Source: Paracoccus stylophorae (GTDB lineage Bacteria; Pseudomonadota; Alphaproteobacteria; Rhodobacterales; Rhodobacteraceae). From it: 64,000 nt of DNA. The stretch lies in the NCBI RefSeq assembly GCF_028553765.1, contig NZ_CP067134.1:2151001-2215000 (forward strand), in the 5' to 3' direction. The position numbers and the translations under genes are program-made. Shown here one piece after another: positions 30,109-38,559 of the stretch (the first letter of the stretch is position 1; every line of letters starts with the position of its first letter). The notes beneath the pieces were generated by a model. That model searched no databases, was not told the DNA's origin, and worked only from the letters and a program-made list of their open reading frames with translations.

Positions 30109-31301
30109 CCGTCCAGCCGGAAGAACAGCGCCTTCAAATAGCCGGTTTCGGCCAATTGCGGCAGCGTCGGATGATCGGGCCCGGCCTGCCCGGTATGGAT
30201 CAGCACGCCGCGCCGCCCGCCCCGGCCGATGCCGCGCGCGCTGACATTGCGGAACTGCGTCAGATCGACGGCATGCGAACAGCTGCACAGCACCAGATAC
30301 CCGCCCGGCGCGACCAGCGGGGCGGCCAGTTTCGCGATCCGTTCATAGGCGCGCAGCCCCGCGTCCAGCGCCTGTTTCGAGGGCGCGAAGGCCGGCGGAT
30401 CGCAAACCACCAGATCAAAGCGGCGACCCTCGGCCGCCAGCCCGTCCATCGCCTTGAACGCGTCGGATTGCAGGATGTCCAGCCGGTCGGCTACCCCCAT
30501 CGCATGCGCCCCGCCCAGCGCCAGTTCCAGCGCCGGGCCGCTGCCGTCCACGCAGGTCGCGCGCGCAGCCCCGGCGGCCAGCGCAGCCAGCCCGAAGCCG
30601 CCCACATGGCTGAACACGTCCAGCACATCGGCCCCGGTCGCAAGCCGCTGCGCGAAGGCGTGATTCGGGCGCTGGTCAAGGAACAGCCCGGTCTTCTGCC
30701 CGCCCATCAGATCGGCTAGATAGGTGGCGCCGTTCATCGCGACCGGGATCGGACCGGTGGGCGCGGTGCCGCGCAGGATCGCGGTGCGTTCCTCCAGCCC
30801 TTCCAGCGACCGCGCCCGGCCCTGCCCGTTCAGAACCACGGTCGACACGCCCGTCACCTCGGCCAGCGCCTCGGCGATCTGGTCGGCCATCGCGTCGGCC
30901 CATGCGGCGTTCGGCTGGATGACGGCCGCGTCCCCGAAACGGTCGATCACCAGGCCGGGCAGGCCGTCGGCCTCGGCGTGGACCAGCCGATAGAACGGCG
31001 CGGAATACAGACGCGCGCGCATCGACAAGGCGCGCGACAGTCGGGCGCGCAGCCAGTCGCCGTCGATGGTGACGCCCGCATCGCCGTCCATCACCCGCGC
31101 CACGATGCGCGAATTCGGGTTGACCGTCACCAGCGCCAGCGGCCGACGATCGGAGTCTTCCAGCACGGCAAAACCGCCCGCCGGCAGGTTGCGGGTCCGC
31201 CGGTCCAGCACCGCCTCGTCGGCGAAGACCCACGGGAACCCGTGGCGGATCGCCTGGGGCCTGGATTTGGGGCGCAGGCGGATGACGGGCAAATCGCTCA
31301 T
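30105..31301 (-). CDS. class I SAM-dependent rRNA methyltransferase (RlmI-like)
   Basis: 398-residue protein with an N-terminal PUA-type domain (IRLRPKSRPQAIRHGFPWVFADEAV) and a Rossmann methyltransferase domain. The SAM site is VLDVFSHVGGFGLAALAAGA, and the catalytic-loop region is FDLVVCDPPAFAPSK, followed by LVLCSCSHAVD. The family methylates cytosine C5 in 23S rRNA; the exact target is inferred. ATG at 31301 with AAAGGAG upstream. It overlaps the PIN gene downstream. Confidence 0.88.
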   Translation of the reverse strand: MSDLPVIRLRPKSRPQAIRHGFPWVFADEAVLDRRTRNLPAGGFAVLEDSDRRPLALVTVNPNSRIVARVMDGDAGVTIDGDWLRARLSRALSMRARLYSAPFYRLVHAEADGLPGLVIDRFGDAAVIQPNAAWADAMADQIAEALAEVTGVSTVVLNGQGRARSLEGLEERTAILRGTAPTGPIPVAMNGATYLADLMGGQKTGLFLDQRPNHAFAQRLATGADVLDVFSHVGGFGLAALAAGAARATCVDGSGPALELALGGAHAMGVADRLDILQSDAFKAMDGLAAEGRRFDLVVCDPPAFAPSKQALDAGLRAYERIAKLAAPLVAPGGYLVLCSCSHAVDLTQFRNVSARGIGRGGRRGVLIHTGQAGPDHPTLPQLAETGYLKALFFRLDG

Positions 31302-31384
31302 GTCGGATGATCTCCTTTCCGGGCCGATCTGACACGCGGCCGCCGCCTGCACAAGCACCGGCCCGCCCGCGCCGGCAGGGGATA

Positions 31385-31413
31385 TTGAAGCGTTATCGCT
31401 AACGGGATATAGT
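31385..31413 (+). promoter_or_regulatory. edd promoter with palindromic operator
   Basis: TTGAAG (31385-31390) and TATAGT (31408-31413) are 17 bases apart. The palindrome CGTTATCGCTAACG at 31391-31404 fills the spacer, where a bound repressor would block RNA polymerase. It matches the site before zwf in the pattern GTTANCGNTAAC. Confidence 0.6.
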
Positions 31414-31440
31414 GGGCGGCAAGCAAACGGAGGCTGCAAG

Positions 31441-33243
31441 ATGACGCTGAACGCCACCATCGACCGGGTGACTGACCGGATCCGCGAACGCTCGGGCACC
31501 GCGCGCGACGCCTATCTGCACAAGATCGCCCGCGCGGCCGAGGAGGGACCCCGCCGCGCGCATCTGTCCTGCGGCAATCAGGCCCATGCCTATGCCGCGA
31601 TGGACGACAAGGAGGACATGGCGACCACCCGCAAGCCCAATATCGGCATCGTCACCGCCTATAACGACATGCTGTCGGCGCATCAGCCTTATGAGAAATT
31701 TCCCGACGTGATCCGCCGCGCGGGGCACGCGGCCGGCGCGACGGTGCAGGTTGCCGGCGGCGTTCCCGCCATGTGCGACGGCGTCACCCAGGGTCGGCCG
31801 GGGATGGAGTTGTCGCTGTTCTCGCGCGATGTGATCGCGCTGGCGGCGGGCGTCGCGCTGTCGCATGACTGTTTCGATTCGGCGCTGTATCTGGGCGTGT
31901 GCGACAAGATCGTGCCCGGTCTGGTCATCGCGGCGGCGACGTTCGGGCATGTTCCGGCGGTGTTCATCCCGGCGGGGCCGATGCCCTCGGGGCTTCCCAA
32001 CGACGAGAAATCGAAGGTCCGCCAGCAATTCGCCGCCGGAGAGGTCGACCGCGCCACGCTGATGCAGGCCGAGATGGCATCCTATCATTCGCCCGGCACC
32101 TGCACCTTCTATGGCACCGCGAACAGCAACCAGATGCTGATGGAGTTCATGGGCCTGCATCTGCCCGGGTCCAGCTTCGTCAATCCCAACACGCCGCTGC
32201 GCGAGGCGCTGACCGTCGCCGGCGTCGAACGGGCCGCCGCGATCACCGGGTTGGGCAACGAATATCTGCCTGCCGGGCATGTGCTGGACGAAAGGGCGTT
32301 CGTGAACGGCATCGTGGGTCTGATGGCCACGGGCGGGTCGACCAATCTGGTCATGCACCTGCCGGCCATGGCGCGGGCTGCGGGCGTTCTGCTGGATATC
32401 GAGGATTTTCACGACATTTCCGAAGCCGTGCCCCTGATGGCGCGGGTCTATCCGAACGGGCTGGCCGACGTGAACCATTTCCACGCCGCAGGCGGGCTGG
32501 GATACATGATCGGACAACTGCTTGAGGCGGGTCTGCTGCACGCGGATGTCAAGACCATCAACGGCACCGGTCTGGACGGCTATACCGCCGAACCGAGGCT
32601 TGAGGGCGACCGCGTCCGGTGGCAGCAGGGCGCGGCCGAGACGCTGAACGACAGGATCCTGCGCCCGGCCAGCAATCCGTTCGCAAGGACCGGCGGGCTG
32701 AAGCAGCTTGACGGCAATCTGGGCCGCGGCGTCATCAAGATCAGCGCCGTGGCCGAGGAACGGCACCGGATCGAGGCGAAGGCGCGCGTTTTCAGCGATC
32801 AGGAACAGGTGAAGGCCGCGTTCAAGGCGGGCGAATTCACCGAAGACACCGTGGTGGTCGTCCGGTTCCAGGGGCCGCGCGCCAACGGGATGCCGGAACT
32901 GCATTCGCTGACGCCGATGCTGGCCGTGTTGCAGGATCGCGGGCTGAAGGTCGCGCTGCTGACCGACGGGCGCATGTCGGGCGCGTCGGGCAAGGTGCCG
33001 GCGGCGATCCACATCTCGCCCGAGGCATCGGTCGGCGGACCGCTGGCGCGGCTGCGCGACGGCGATCTGATTCGCCTGGACGCCACCACCGGCGCCATCG
33101 ACTGCCTGGCCGAGGATTTCGACAGCCGCACACCGCAGCCATTCGACCCCGCCCCCAGCAGCGAAGGCATGGGCCGCGAGATGTTCGCGTTCTTCCGCAA
33201 CAACGCGGGCGACGCGACGATGGGCGGGGCCTGCGTCGTGTAG
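31441..33243 (+). CDS. edd: phosphogluconate dehydratase
   Basis: Entner-Doudoroff enzyme that dehydrates 6-phosphogluconate to KDPG. 600 residues, standard for the Edd/IlvD family. Fe-S and substrate regions are visible: GIVTAYNDMLSAHQPYEKFPD, GGVPAMCDGVTQGRPGMELS, SHDCFDSALYLGVCDKIVPG, HSPGTCTFYGTANSNQMLMEFMG and the C-terminal LTDGRMSGASGKVPAAIH. GGAGG precedes the ATG. The KDPG aldolase gene (eda) does not follow; a phosphatase gene converges instead. Confidence 0.97.
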   Translation: MTLNATIDRVTDRIRERSGTARDAYLHKIARAAEEGPRRAHLSCGNQAHAYAAMDDKEDMATTRKPNIGIVTAYNDMLSAHQPYEKFPDVIRRAGHAAGATVQVAGGVPAMCDGVTQGRPGMELSLFSRDVIALAAGVALSHDCFDSALYLGVCDKIVPGLVIAAATFGHVPAVFIPAGPMPSGLPNDEKSKVRQQFAAGEVDRATLMQAEMASYHSPGTCTFYGTANSNQMLMEFMGLHLPGSSFVNPNTPLREALTVAGVERAAAITGLGNEYLPAGHVLDERAFVNGIVGLMATGGSTNLVMHLPAMARAAGVLLDIEDFHDISEAVPLMARVYPNGLADVNHFHAAGGLGYMIGQLLEAGLLHADVKTINGTGLDGYTAEPRLEGDRVRWQQGAAETLNDRILRPASNPFARTGGLKQLDGNLGRGVIKISAVAEERHRIEAKARVFSDQEQVKAAFKAGEFTEDTVVVVRFQGPRANGMPELHSLTPMLAVLQDRGLKVALLTDGRMSGASGKVPAAIHISPEASVGGPLARLRDGDLIRLDATTGAIDCLAEDFDSRTPQPFDPAPSSEGMGREMFAFFRNNAGDATMGGACVV

Positions 33244-33279
33244 GCTTCTGGCCGCCGCCGCGCGCGCGTTCAGGTGCGG

Positions 33280-33747
33280 CTAGGTCTGCGGCTCGGTCGG
33301 TTCGCCGAAACGCTCGATCATCTTGCTGCGGATCTGGTCGCGCGTCTGGCGATAGACGGCAAGCTTGGCCTCGCGCCCCTCGGCCAGACCCGTGGGGTCC
33401 ATGATCGGCCAGTATTCGATGTCCAGATGGAACACCCGCGTCAGTTCCAGCGCCAGACGCTGGCTGGCCGGCGACAGGGCGACGATCAGATCGAACCCGC
33501 CCAGATCGTCGCCCCAGTCGCGCATCTCCTCGAAGCTGCGGCTGCGGTGGTTTTCCAGCTTCACCCCGATCTCGTCGCAGACGGCGATGGCGAAACCGTC
33601 GATCTCCATGTCGTTCTTGACGCCCGCCGACTGCACATAGGCGGTGCGGCCATAGAATTTTTTCATCATCCCTTCGGCCATGGGCGACCGGATCGCGTTG
33701 TGATCGCAGCAGAACAGCACCGAATGGGGTATCTTGTCCTGCGCCAT
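33280..33747 (-). CDS. low-molecular-weight protein-tyrosine-phosphatase-like protein
   Basis: 155-residue LMW phosphatase fold. The active-site loop is CDHNAIRS (C-x5-R-S) near residues 14-21, and a DPTG element lies near the C-terminus in the place of the general-acid DPxG. Substrate unknown. It is the third gene of hisD-UPF0262-phosphatase, an order common in Rhodobacterales, with only four bases between it and the UPF0262 gene. Confidence 0.88.
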   Translation of the reverse strand: MAQDKIPHSVLFCCDHNAIRSPMAEGMMKKFYGRTAYVQSAGVKNDMEIDGFAIAVCDEIGVKLENHRSRSFEEMRDWGDDLGGFDLIVALSPASQRLALELTRVFHLDIEYWPIMDPTGLAEGREAKLAVYRQTRDQIRSKMIERFGEPTEPQT

Positions 33748-33751
33748 CCGG

Positions 33752-34234
33752 TCAGGCCCGCTGCGGGATCAACGCGCAGACAAGGGTGAACAGGCGCCGC
33801 GCGGTGTCGATGTCCAGTTCCGCCTTGCCCTCAAGCCGCTCTTGCAGGGTGCGCGCGCCTTCGTTGTGGATGCCGCGTCGGGCCATGTCGATTGTCTCGA
33901 TCTGGGCCGGCGGCAGTTTCTTGACCGCGTCGAAATAGCTTTCGCAGATCTGGAAATAATCCTTGACCACCTGCCGGAACGGGCCAAGCGACAGATGGAA
34001 TTCCGCCACCTTCTCAGCATCCTCGGTGGTCACGTCGAAGACCAGCCTGCCTTCGCGGATGGCCAGGTCCAGCGCGAAGGGGCCGTCGGGCGGCGGCTGG
34101 CCGTCGCGGCCGGGCACGGCGAAGACGTTGTCCTCGATCAGGTCGAACACCGCGACGCGGCGTTCCTGTTCCATCTCGGGCGTGGCGGGCGGGATCGCGG
34201 AATCGTCGATCTCGATGCGGGTCAGACGGCTCAT
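33752..34234 (-). CDS. UPF0262 family protein
   Basis: 160-residue conserved alphaproteobacterial protein of unknown function, recognisable from RLTRIEIDD near the start, the ERRVAVFDLIEDNVF block, FHLSLGPFRQVVKDYFQICESYF and ARRGIHNEGARTLQERL. The start overlaps the hisD stop (ATGA), so it is translationally coupled to hisD. Confidence 0.9.
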   Translation of the reverse strand: MSRLTRIEIDDSAIPPATPEMEQERRVAVFDLIEDNVFAVPGRDGQPPPDGPFALDLAIREGRLVFDVTTEDAEKVAEFHLSLGPFRQVVKDYFQICESYFDAVKKLPPAQIETIDMARRGIHNEGARTLQERLEGKAELDIDTARRLFTLVCALIPQRA

Positions 34235-35544
34235 TCGGTTCCCCTGTCGTTCAACATGGCCAGCCGCGCCTCGACCGAGGCGCCGTGGGCGTGCAATCCT
34301 TCGGCCGATGCCAGCCGCACCGCCGCCGGCCCGATCCGGGCCAGCGCCCCCGGCGTCAGCCGCGCAAGCGTCGTGCGCTTGAGAAAATCCAGCACCGATA
34401 GCCCGGACGAAAACCGCGCCGACCGCGCCGTCGGCAGGACGTGATTCGGCCCGCTGACATAATCGCCCACCGCCTCGGGCGTGTGCGCGCCAAGAAAGAT
34501 CGCGCCGGCGTGGACGCATCGTGCCGCCAGCGCCTCGGGGTTCTCGACGCACAGTTCCAGATGTTCGGGCGCGATCCGGTTCGACAGATCCGCCGCCTCG
34601 TCCAGATCGCGGGCGACGATGATCGTGCCGTGATCGCGCCAGCTTGCGCCGGCGATCTCCGCGCGCGGCAGCGTCGGCAGCAGCCGGTCGACCGCGCCCG
34701 CGACCGCATGGGCCAAGGCCTCGTCGGTGGCGATCAGGATCGACTGCGCATCGGCGTCGTGTTCGGCCTGCGCCAGCAGGTCCAGCGCCAGCCATTCGGG
34801 ATTCTGCGGCCCTTCGGCGATCACCAGAACCTCGGACGGGCCGGCGATCATGTCGATCCCGACGCGGCCAAAGACCTGTCGCTTGGCCGCCGCGACATAG
34901 GCGTTTCCGGGGCCGGTGATCTTGTCCACCGGCGCGATCGTCGCCGTGCCATAGGCCAGCGCGGCGATCGCCTGCGCGCCGCCGACGCGATAGATCTCGT
35001 CGATGCCCGACAGTTGCGCCGCCAGCAGGACCAGCGGGCTGACCGCGCCGTCGGGCGTCGGCACGCAGATCACCAGCCGCTCCACCCCCGCGACGCGCGC
35101 CGGGATCGCGTTCATCAGCACGCTGGAGGGATAGGCCGCCTGCCCGCCCGGCACGTAAAGCCCCGCAGCCGAGACCGGGGTCCAGCGCCAGCCGAGCGTC
35201 GCGCCCTCGGGGTCGGTCCAGCTGACATCCTCGGGCATCTGCCGTGCGTGATAGGCGCGGATCCGTTCCGCGGCCAGGGTCAGGGCGGCGCGATCCTCGG
35301 CCGGAACCAGGGCTGTTTGCTCTGCAATCTCGGCGGCCGAAAACCGCAGCCGGTCGGCGGGCAGGTCCAGACGGTCGAAGCGGGCCGTCAACTCGCACAG
35401 GGCCGCATCCCCGCGCGCCCGCACATCGGCAATGATCGCCGCCACCGAATCGTTCACATCGGTCGCGCCCTCGCGCTTGGCCGACAGCATCCGGACAAAG
35501 CCGGCTTCGAAATCGGGATCGACAGTCTTCAGCGTGATCGGCAT
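34231..35544 (-). CDS. hisD: histidinol dehydrogenase
   Basis: Zinc enzyme of 437 residues that oxidises L-histidinol to L-histidine in two NAD-dependent steps. Signatures: AGLYVPGGQAAYPSSVLMNAIPARVAGV, GGAQAIAALAYGT, DKITGPGNAYVAAAKRQVFGRVGIDMIAGPSEVLVIA, AEHDADAQSILIATDE, the active-site region NRIAPEHLELC, and GPNHVLPTARSARFSSGLSV. It heads the hisD-UPF0262-phosphatase unit, transcribed away from the integrated element's left attachment site. Confidence 0.97.
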   Translation of the reverse strand: MPITLKTVDPDFEAGFVRMLSAKREGATDVNDSVAAIIADVRARGDAALCELTARFDRLDLPADRLRFSAAEIAEQTALVPAEDRAALTLAAERIRAYHARQMPEDVSWTDPEGATLGWRWTPVSAAGLYVPGGQAAYPSSVLMNAIPARVAGVERLVICVPTPDGAVSPLVLLAAQLSGIDEIYRVGGAQAIAALAYGTATIAPVDKITGPGNAYVAAAKRQVFGRVGIDMIAGPSEVLVIAEGPQNPEWLALDLLAQAEHDADAQSILIATDEALAHAVAGAVDRLLPTLPRAEIAGASWRDHGTIIVARDLDEAADLSNRIAPEHLELCVENPEALAARCVHAGAIFLGAHTPEAVGDYVSGPNHVLPTARSARFSSGLSVLDFLKRTTLARLTPGALARIGPAAVRLASAEGLHAHGASVEARLAMLNDRGTE

Positions 35545-35668
35545 GCGGGCCTTCCTTGCAACCCGATCTTGTTAACGGCAAGCCCCGCCCGCCTCAAGCG
35601 CGCGCAGCATCGAGCGTGCCGATGAGGTGCAGGACGCGCGTGCAGGGCAAGATCGCGGGGGCTGGATC

Positions 35669-35692
35669 ATGGTGCTGCGAGAGAGGATTGAA
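35669..35692. repeat. left attachment site (attL) of the tRNA-Thr element
   Basis: Exact 24-base copy of the tRNA-Thr 3' end (ATGGTGCTGCGAG followed by AGAGGATTGAA on the plus strand), also found at 52145-52168. Identity stops right after it (TTTTCG here, CTCTCG in the tRNA), as expected for the core of a site-specific integration. The 300 bases to its right up to the first gene hold only a terminator. Confidence 0.9.
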
Positions 35693-35800
35693 TTTTCGTT
35701 TATCATCGAAAAATCAACGGCTTACAGCAAGTTTTGTAACAGTGGAACCGACCAGAAAATGACCGGATGACGTTGCGTCAACTTGGGCCGACACGGCAAA

Positions 35801-35841
35801 GAAAAACCCCGAGGGGACGTGACCACCCTCGGGGTTCTTTT
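35801..35841. terminator. bidirectional terminator inside attL end
   Basis: An 11-bp stem AACCCCGAGGG/CCCTCGGGGTT has A residues on the left and TTCTTTT on the right, so it can stop transcription in both directions. It lies past the end of the last minus-strand gene of the element and insulates it from hisD. Confidence 0.8.
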
Positions 35842-35978
35842 CGGATCGCGCCAACCAGGAACGCCGGCCATCCGTGACGGGGTTTTCGCGCCTCAATAAC
35901 GCCGGGGCACTCGCCGTCTAATCCCCAACACGTTCGCGGCTGTTGGCCCGCCGGGTGTGTCAGCCCGATCTCGTCAGG

Positions 35979-36188
35979 TCATGCTGCGATCCTCTCGCGC
36001 GCCGTCTCCGGCATCAGCCCGATTTCGGCCATCTGTTGGGCGGCGGCTTCCAGCGCGGCCTCGACCAGCGCCGGGTTCGTGACCGGCTTGCCCGCCATCA
36101 GGCCGGCAGCTTCGCGCAGCAGGATCGTGCCGGCCAGCATGTCGCGGCGCTCGTCCCATTCGTCTTCGGGTAGATAGGTGTTCGTCAC
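35979..36188 (-). CDS. small hypothetical protein of the element
   Basis: 69 residues (starts MTNTYLPEDEWDERRDML), acidic and alanine-rich, predicted mostly helical. GTG start at 36188 with GAGGA about 11 nt upstream. No family recognised. It is the last gene of the element before attL and ends ahead of the bidirectional terminator. Confidence 0.5.
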   Translation of the reverse strand: MTNTYLPEDEWDERRDMLAGTILLREAAGLMAGKPVTNPALVEAALEAAAQQMAEIGLMPETARERIAA

Positions 36189-36301
36189 TGTCGCCGTCCT
36201 CGTCTTTGGCGTTTTCGATGCCAGATAATCGCATTTTTGCGAATCAGCCGCAAGCCGGAATTGAGGCTGTCAACAGGAAATATGCTGTCGGCTGATCTTG
36301 A

Positions 36302-36317
36302 AAGTAAGTAGTTACTT
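36302..36317. promoter_or_regulatory. inverted repeat, possible operator
   Basis: AAGTAA-GTAG-TTACTT, a perfect 6-bp inverted repeat with a 4-base spacer in an AT-rich stretch about 115 bases before the small gene at 35979-36188. No promoter boxes can be fixed with confidence. Confidence 0.35.
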
Positions 36318-36353
36318 ATCGGCAACACATGGGCAGGGTGCGAGTGAAGAAAA

Positions 36354-36380
36354 GCCCCGGTCAGCGCAACGCTGCCGGGG
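36354..36380 (-). terminator. terminator of the 36498-37301 gene
   Basis: CCCCGG-T-CAGCG, CAA loop, CGCTG-CCGGGG: an 11-bp stem with one bulged base. On the minus strand it is followed by CTTTTCTT, fitting termination of the upstream minus-strand gene. Confidence 0.7.
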
Positions 36381-36497
36381 GTTTCCTTTGCCGGGCACCA
36401 CCCCAGCGGACCTACAATGACAAGCGTTCCGAGGAAGAACGATTGACAAGGCGGGTTATACCCCCGGAGCGATTCGGGCGCAAGCGGATAGTGATGA

Positions 36498-37301
36498 TCA
36501 GGCGGAGTTCGCAGCGTCTTTTTCTGCCTTGGCGGCTGCGCGCTTCTTACGCATGCGCTGCCGGGCCTGCCCCCTCTTGTGCTGCTTGCGATCCGCGTCA
36601 CTCATGGGCGACAAATCCATGTAGGCGCGAACATTTCCGCCCTTCTTGGCGGCATACTCGGAACGCGACCTGGCGCTCCGGCCCCTCTTGCCTTCTGGCG
36701 TCTGGCGATGCTCCGCGATCTGGTCGATCCGGCGCATGGCGTCGGGGTGCTCCTTGTATTGCTCCTGCACGCGCTTGAACCGCGCGCGGGCTTCGATCAC
36801 GCGCTTGCCGGCCTCGGTTGTCCGGGGGTCGCCAGCGCCGTGATCCTTGAAAGCCGTGGCGAAGTCCTGCTCCGCGTTGCGAGCGTCGATAAATGCCGCG
36901 TCGTAACGGGTTTCGCCGGGCTGGTGGGCCAGGCGGGTGACGGGCTGCGATTCCTCGGCCTCGGCATGAATCCGAAGAAAGTCCATGTCCTCGTCGGTCA
37001 GGATGATCGGATCGGATGGCGCGGCAGGCTGGTCAGGCGTGGCCGGTGTCGGGCGCGGATGCGTCTTGGCATCCCATATCCGGCCCTCGGCATCCATCCA
37101 TTCATCATGCGCAGGCACATAAGCGCGTTCCGGCCCGTCAGGGATCGCGCGCAGCTTGGTAGCAATGTCCGGGTCCAGTTCGGGTGCCGGCGGCTTCACG
37201 GGGCCGGCAGGCATTTCGCCGTTGCCGTCAAGGATGTGGTTCAAGACGCCGTGCCAGTAGGCGGCGCTGTCTTGGGGCGCGGGGGTCGTGTGGATGGTCA
37301 T
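36498..37301 (-). CDS. hypothetical phage protein, charged C-terminus
   Basis: 267 residues. The first half is proline-rich and acidic. The second half is helical and strongly basic (KRGRSARSRSEYAAKKGG, then DRKQHKRGQARQRMRKKRAAAKAEKDA at the end), suggesting nucleic-acid or capsid-interior contact. No family recognised. An ACTCG box like those before other operons of the element lies 71 bases upstream at 37372-37377. It is followed by its own terminator. Confidence 0.6.
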   Translation of the reverse strand: MTIHTTPAPQDSAAYWHGVLNHILDGNGEMPAGPVKPPAPELDPDIATKLRAIPDGPERAYVPAHDEWMDAEGRIWDAKTHPRPTPATPDQPAAPSDPIILTDEDMDFLRIHAEAEESQPVTRLAHQPGETRYDAAFIDARNAEQDFATAFKDHGAGDPRTTEAGKRVIEARARFKRVQEQYKEHPDAMRRIDQIAEHRQTPEGKRGRSARSRSEYAAKKGGNVRAYMDLSPMSDADRKQHKRGQARQRMRKKRAAAKAEKDAANSA

Positions 37302-37441
37302 GGTCGTTCCTCAGAAAAGCAGTCATTGTGGTCGGTCCCTTTGGTGGCGCAGGATTGGTGCCTCCCTGCAACACTCGTGGTATATCAGCAACACTTGCCC
37401 GTCAAGCCGAAATTGCCGCCAGAGGCGCTAGAGCCGGCCTT

Positions 37442-37625
37442 ACAGCGCGATCTCGGCCTTGGGATAGGCTGGGGTAGCCGGAATAGACTTGGGGCTGTGC
37501 GGGCCTTACAGCGCCGCTGATGGCACGAAAATTGTTTGACCCTCTATTTTGCCCATACAGCGCGTTCTTGGCCTTCTGGTAGGCTTGGGTAGCCGGGGCG
37601 GTCAGGATCGCGCTGTGCGGCGCTC
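37442..37625. repeat. imperfect direct repeat, period about 115 bp
   Basis: Two related units of about 65 bases begin ACAGCGCG at 37442 and 37557. Each continues with a CTTGGCCTT/CTCGGCCTT block, TAGGCT-GGGTAGCCGG and a GCTGTGCGG end. The unit distance is 115 bases. The stretch has no convincing gene; it is part of the 0.9-kb non-coding region 37302-38205. Confidence 0.6.
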
Positions 37626-37667
37626 TCAGCGGCTCTCAGGGCTATTTGGTGGCTGGTGGGTCCCTAC

Positions 37668-37730
37668 GTGCGCGTGTGCGTGTGCGTGTGCAGGGGTGTG
37701 TGTGGGGTGCGGGTGTGGGGTCGGCGGCGG
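37668..37730. repeat. GT-rich simple-sequence tract
   Basis: Run of GTGTGC/GTGCGT/GGTGTGTG units with almost no A. Such alternating purine-pyrimidine DNA can adopt Z form. It lies between the two other repeat families of the region. Confidence 0.6.
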
Positions 37731-37770
37731 CGCTACCGTGGCGGGGTGCCGATCTGATCGCAGCGGCGCG

Positions 37771-37911
37771 CCGGAGCGGCGCAGCCGCGACGGTTGGCCG
37801 GAGGCGATGTGATCTGACGGGGTGCGTTGCTGGCGGTGCGCCAGCGTCCGACCGGGGGCAGGTCTTGAACAGTTCCCCAGATCAGCCGGAGCGGCGCAGC
37901 CGCGACGGTTG
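37771..37911. repeat. exact 26-bp direct repeat, distance 115 bp
   Basis: CCGGAGCGGCGCAGCC followed by GCGACGGTTG occurs identically at 37771-37796 and 37886-37911. Variants with CGTCCGACCGG lie around 37845 and 37960. The distance of 115 bases equals that of the repeat at 37442. Confidence 0.75.
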
Positions 37912-37986
37912 ACCGGGGACATCTCCATCTTTACGTTTGCGTCACTTTAGCCGTGCCGGAGCGTCCGACCGGAGGGTGATGAAAGA

Positions 37987-38150
37987 TGTTACGCTTTTCT
38001 GCCGATACGTTTCTTCTTCTCTTCTTCTTCTCTTCAACTTCTTAAAGAAACAACTCTATATCGGCAGAAAAGCGTAACACCGTATCGGCAGAAAAGCGTA
38101 ACATATTCCGTTCCGGTCGGGCGGCACCGTATCGGCAGAAAAGCGTAACA
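37987..38150. repeat. iteron-like array: 3 direct copies plus 1 inverted
   Basis: A 21-bp unit containing ATCGGCAGAAAAGCGTAACA occurs at 38059-38079, 38083-38103 and 38130-38150, and inverted at 37987-38007. A pyrimidine-rich low-melting tract (TTCTTCTTCTCTTCTTCTTC, then AACTTCTTAAAGAAA) separates the inverted from the direct copies. Layout and neighbouring AT/CT tract resemble a replication origin or a multi-site operator. No Rep-like gene is seen. Confidence 0.75.
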
Positions 38151-38205
38151 CCGCTCCGGTGCCGTGGCGGAACGATCAGGTTCCGGTCGGGCCGTGCCGC
38201 CCGCG

Positions 38206-38556
38206 TCACACCTCCGGGCCGAAATACTCTCGGAACGTCGCGGTCACGCGCGCCGGGTGGCCGTCCTCGATATGCCATTCTGCGCAGGTCCACCGCCTCG
38301 GCTGGGCCTCGCCGTTCAGGGTGTAGGTGAACGCCCGATACCCGCCCCTTCCGGTCAGGAACGTGTCGATCTGCTGCGCCTCATCCAGCGACAGATACGC
38401 CCATTCCAGCCGCACGATCCTGCGAATGTGGTTCAAGCCGCTCGGGCTGGCCTGCCCATAGCCGTCTCCGAACGGCGCTTTCCGCAAGTTGACCTCGGGC
38501 GTGATCTGGGTTCCGGCGGACGGGCGCATGGGCGGGGTGAAGGTTGGTGCCGGCAT
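38206..38556 (-). CDS. phage minor tail protein (lambda gpM-like)
   Basis: 116 residues resembling the small tail-tip proteins of siphophages related to lambda gpM (LRKAPFGDGYGQASPSGLNHIRRIVRLEWAYLSLDEAQQIDTFL, GYRAFTYTLNGE, WTCAEWHIEDGHPARVTATFREYF). In typical phages it follows the tape measure and is followed by L, K, I and J genes. It does follow the tape measure here, but everything after it is missing. Confidence 0.75.
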   Translation of the reverse strand: MPAPTFTPPMRPSAGTQITPEVNLRKAPFGDGYGQASPSGLNHIRRIVRLEWAYLSLDEAQQIDTFLTGRGGYRAFTYTLNGEAQPRRWTCAEWHIEDGHPARVTATFREYFGPEV

Positions 38557-38559
38557 GTC

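Noticed and set aside
36185..36601. Gene on the minus strand between the two small element genes
   Set aside because: It would overlap a clear terminator hairpin and the end of the 36498-37301 gene, has no ribosome site and has no family-like pattern.
37987..38150. CRISPR array
   Set aside because: Only three direct units with unequal short spacers of 3 and 26 bases, one unit inverted, and no cas genes.
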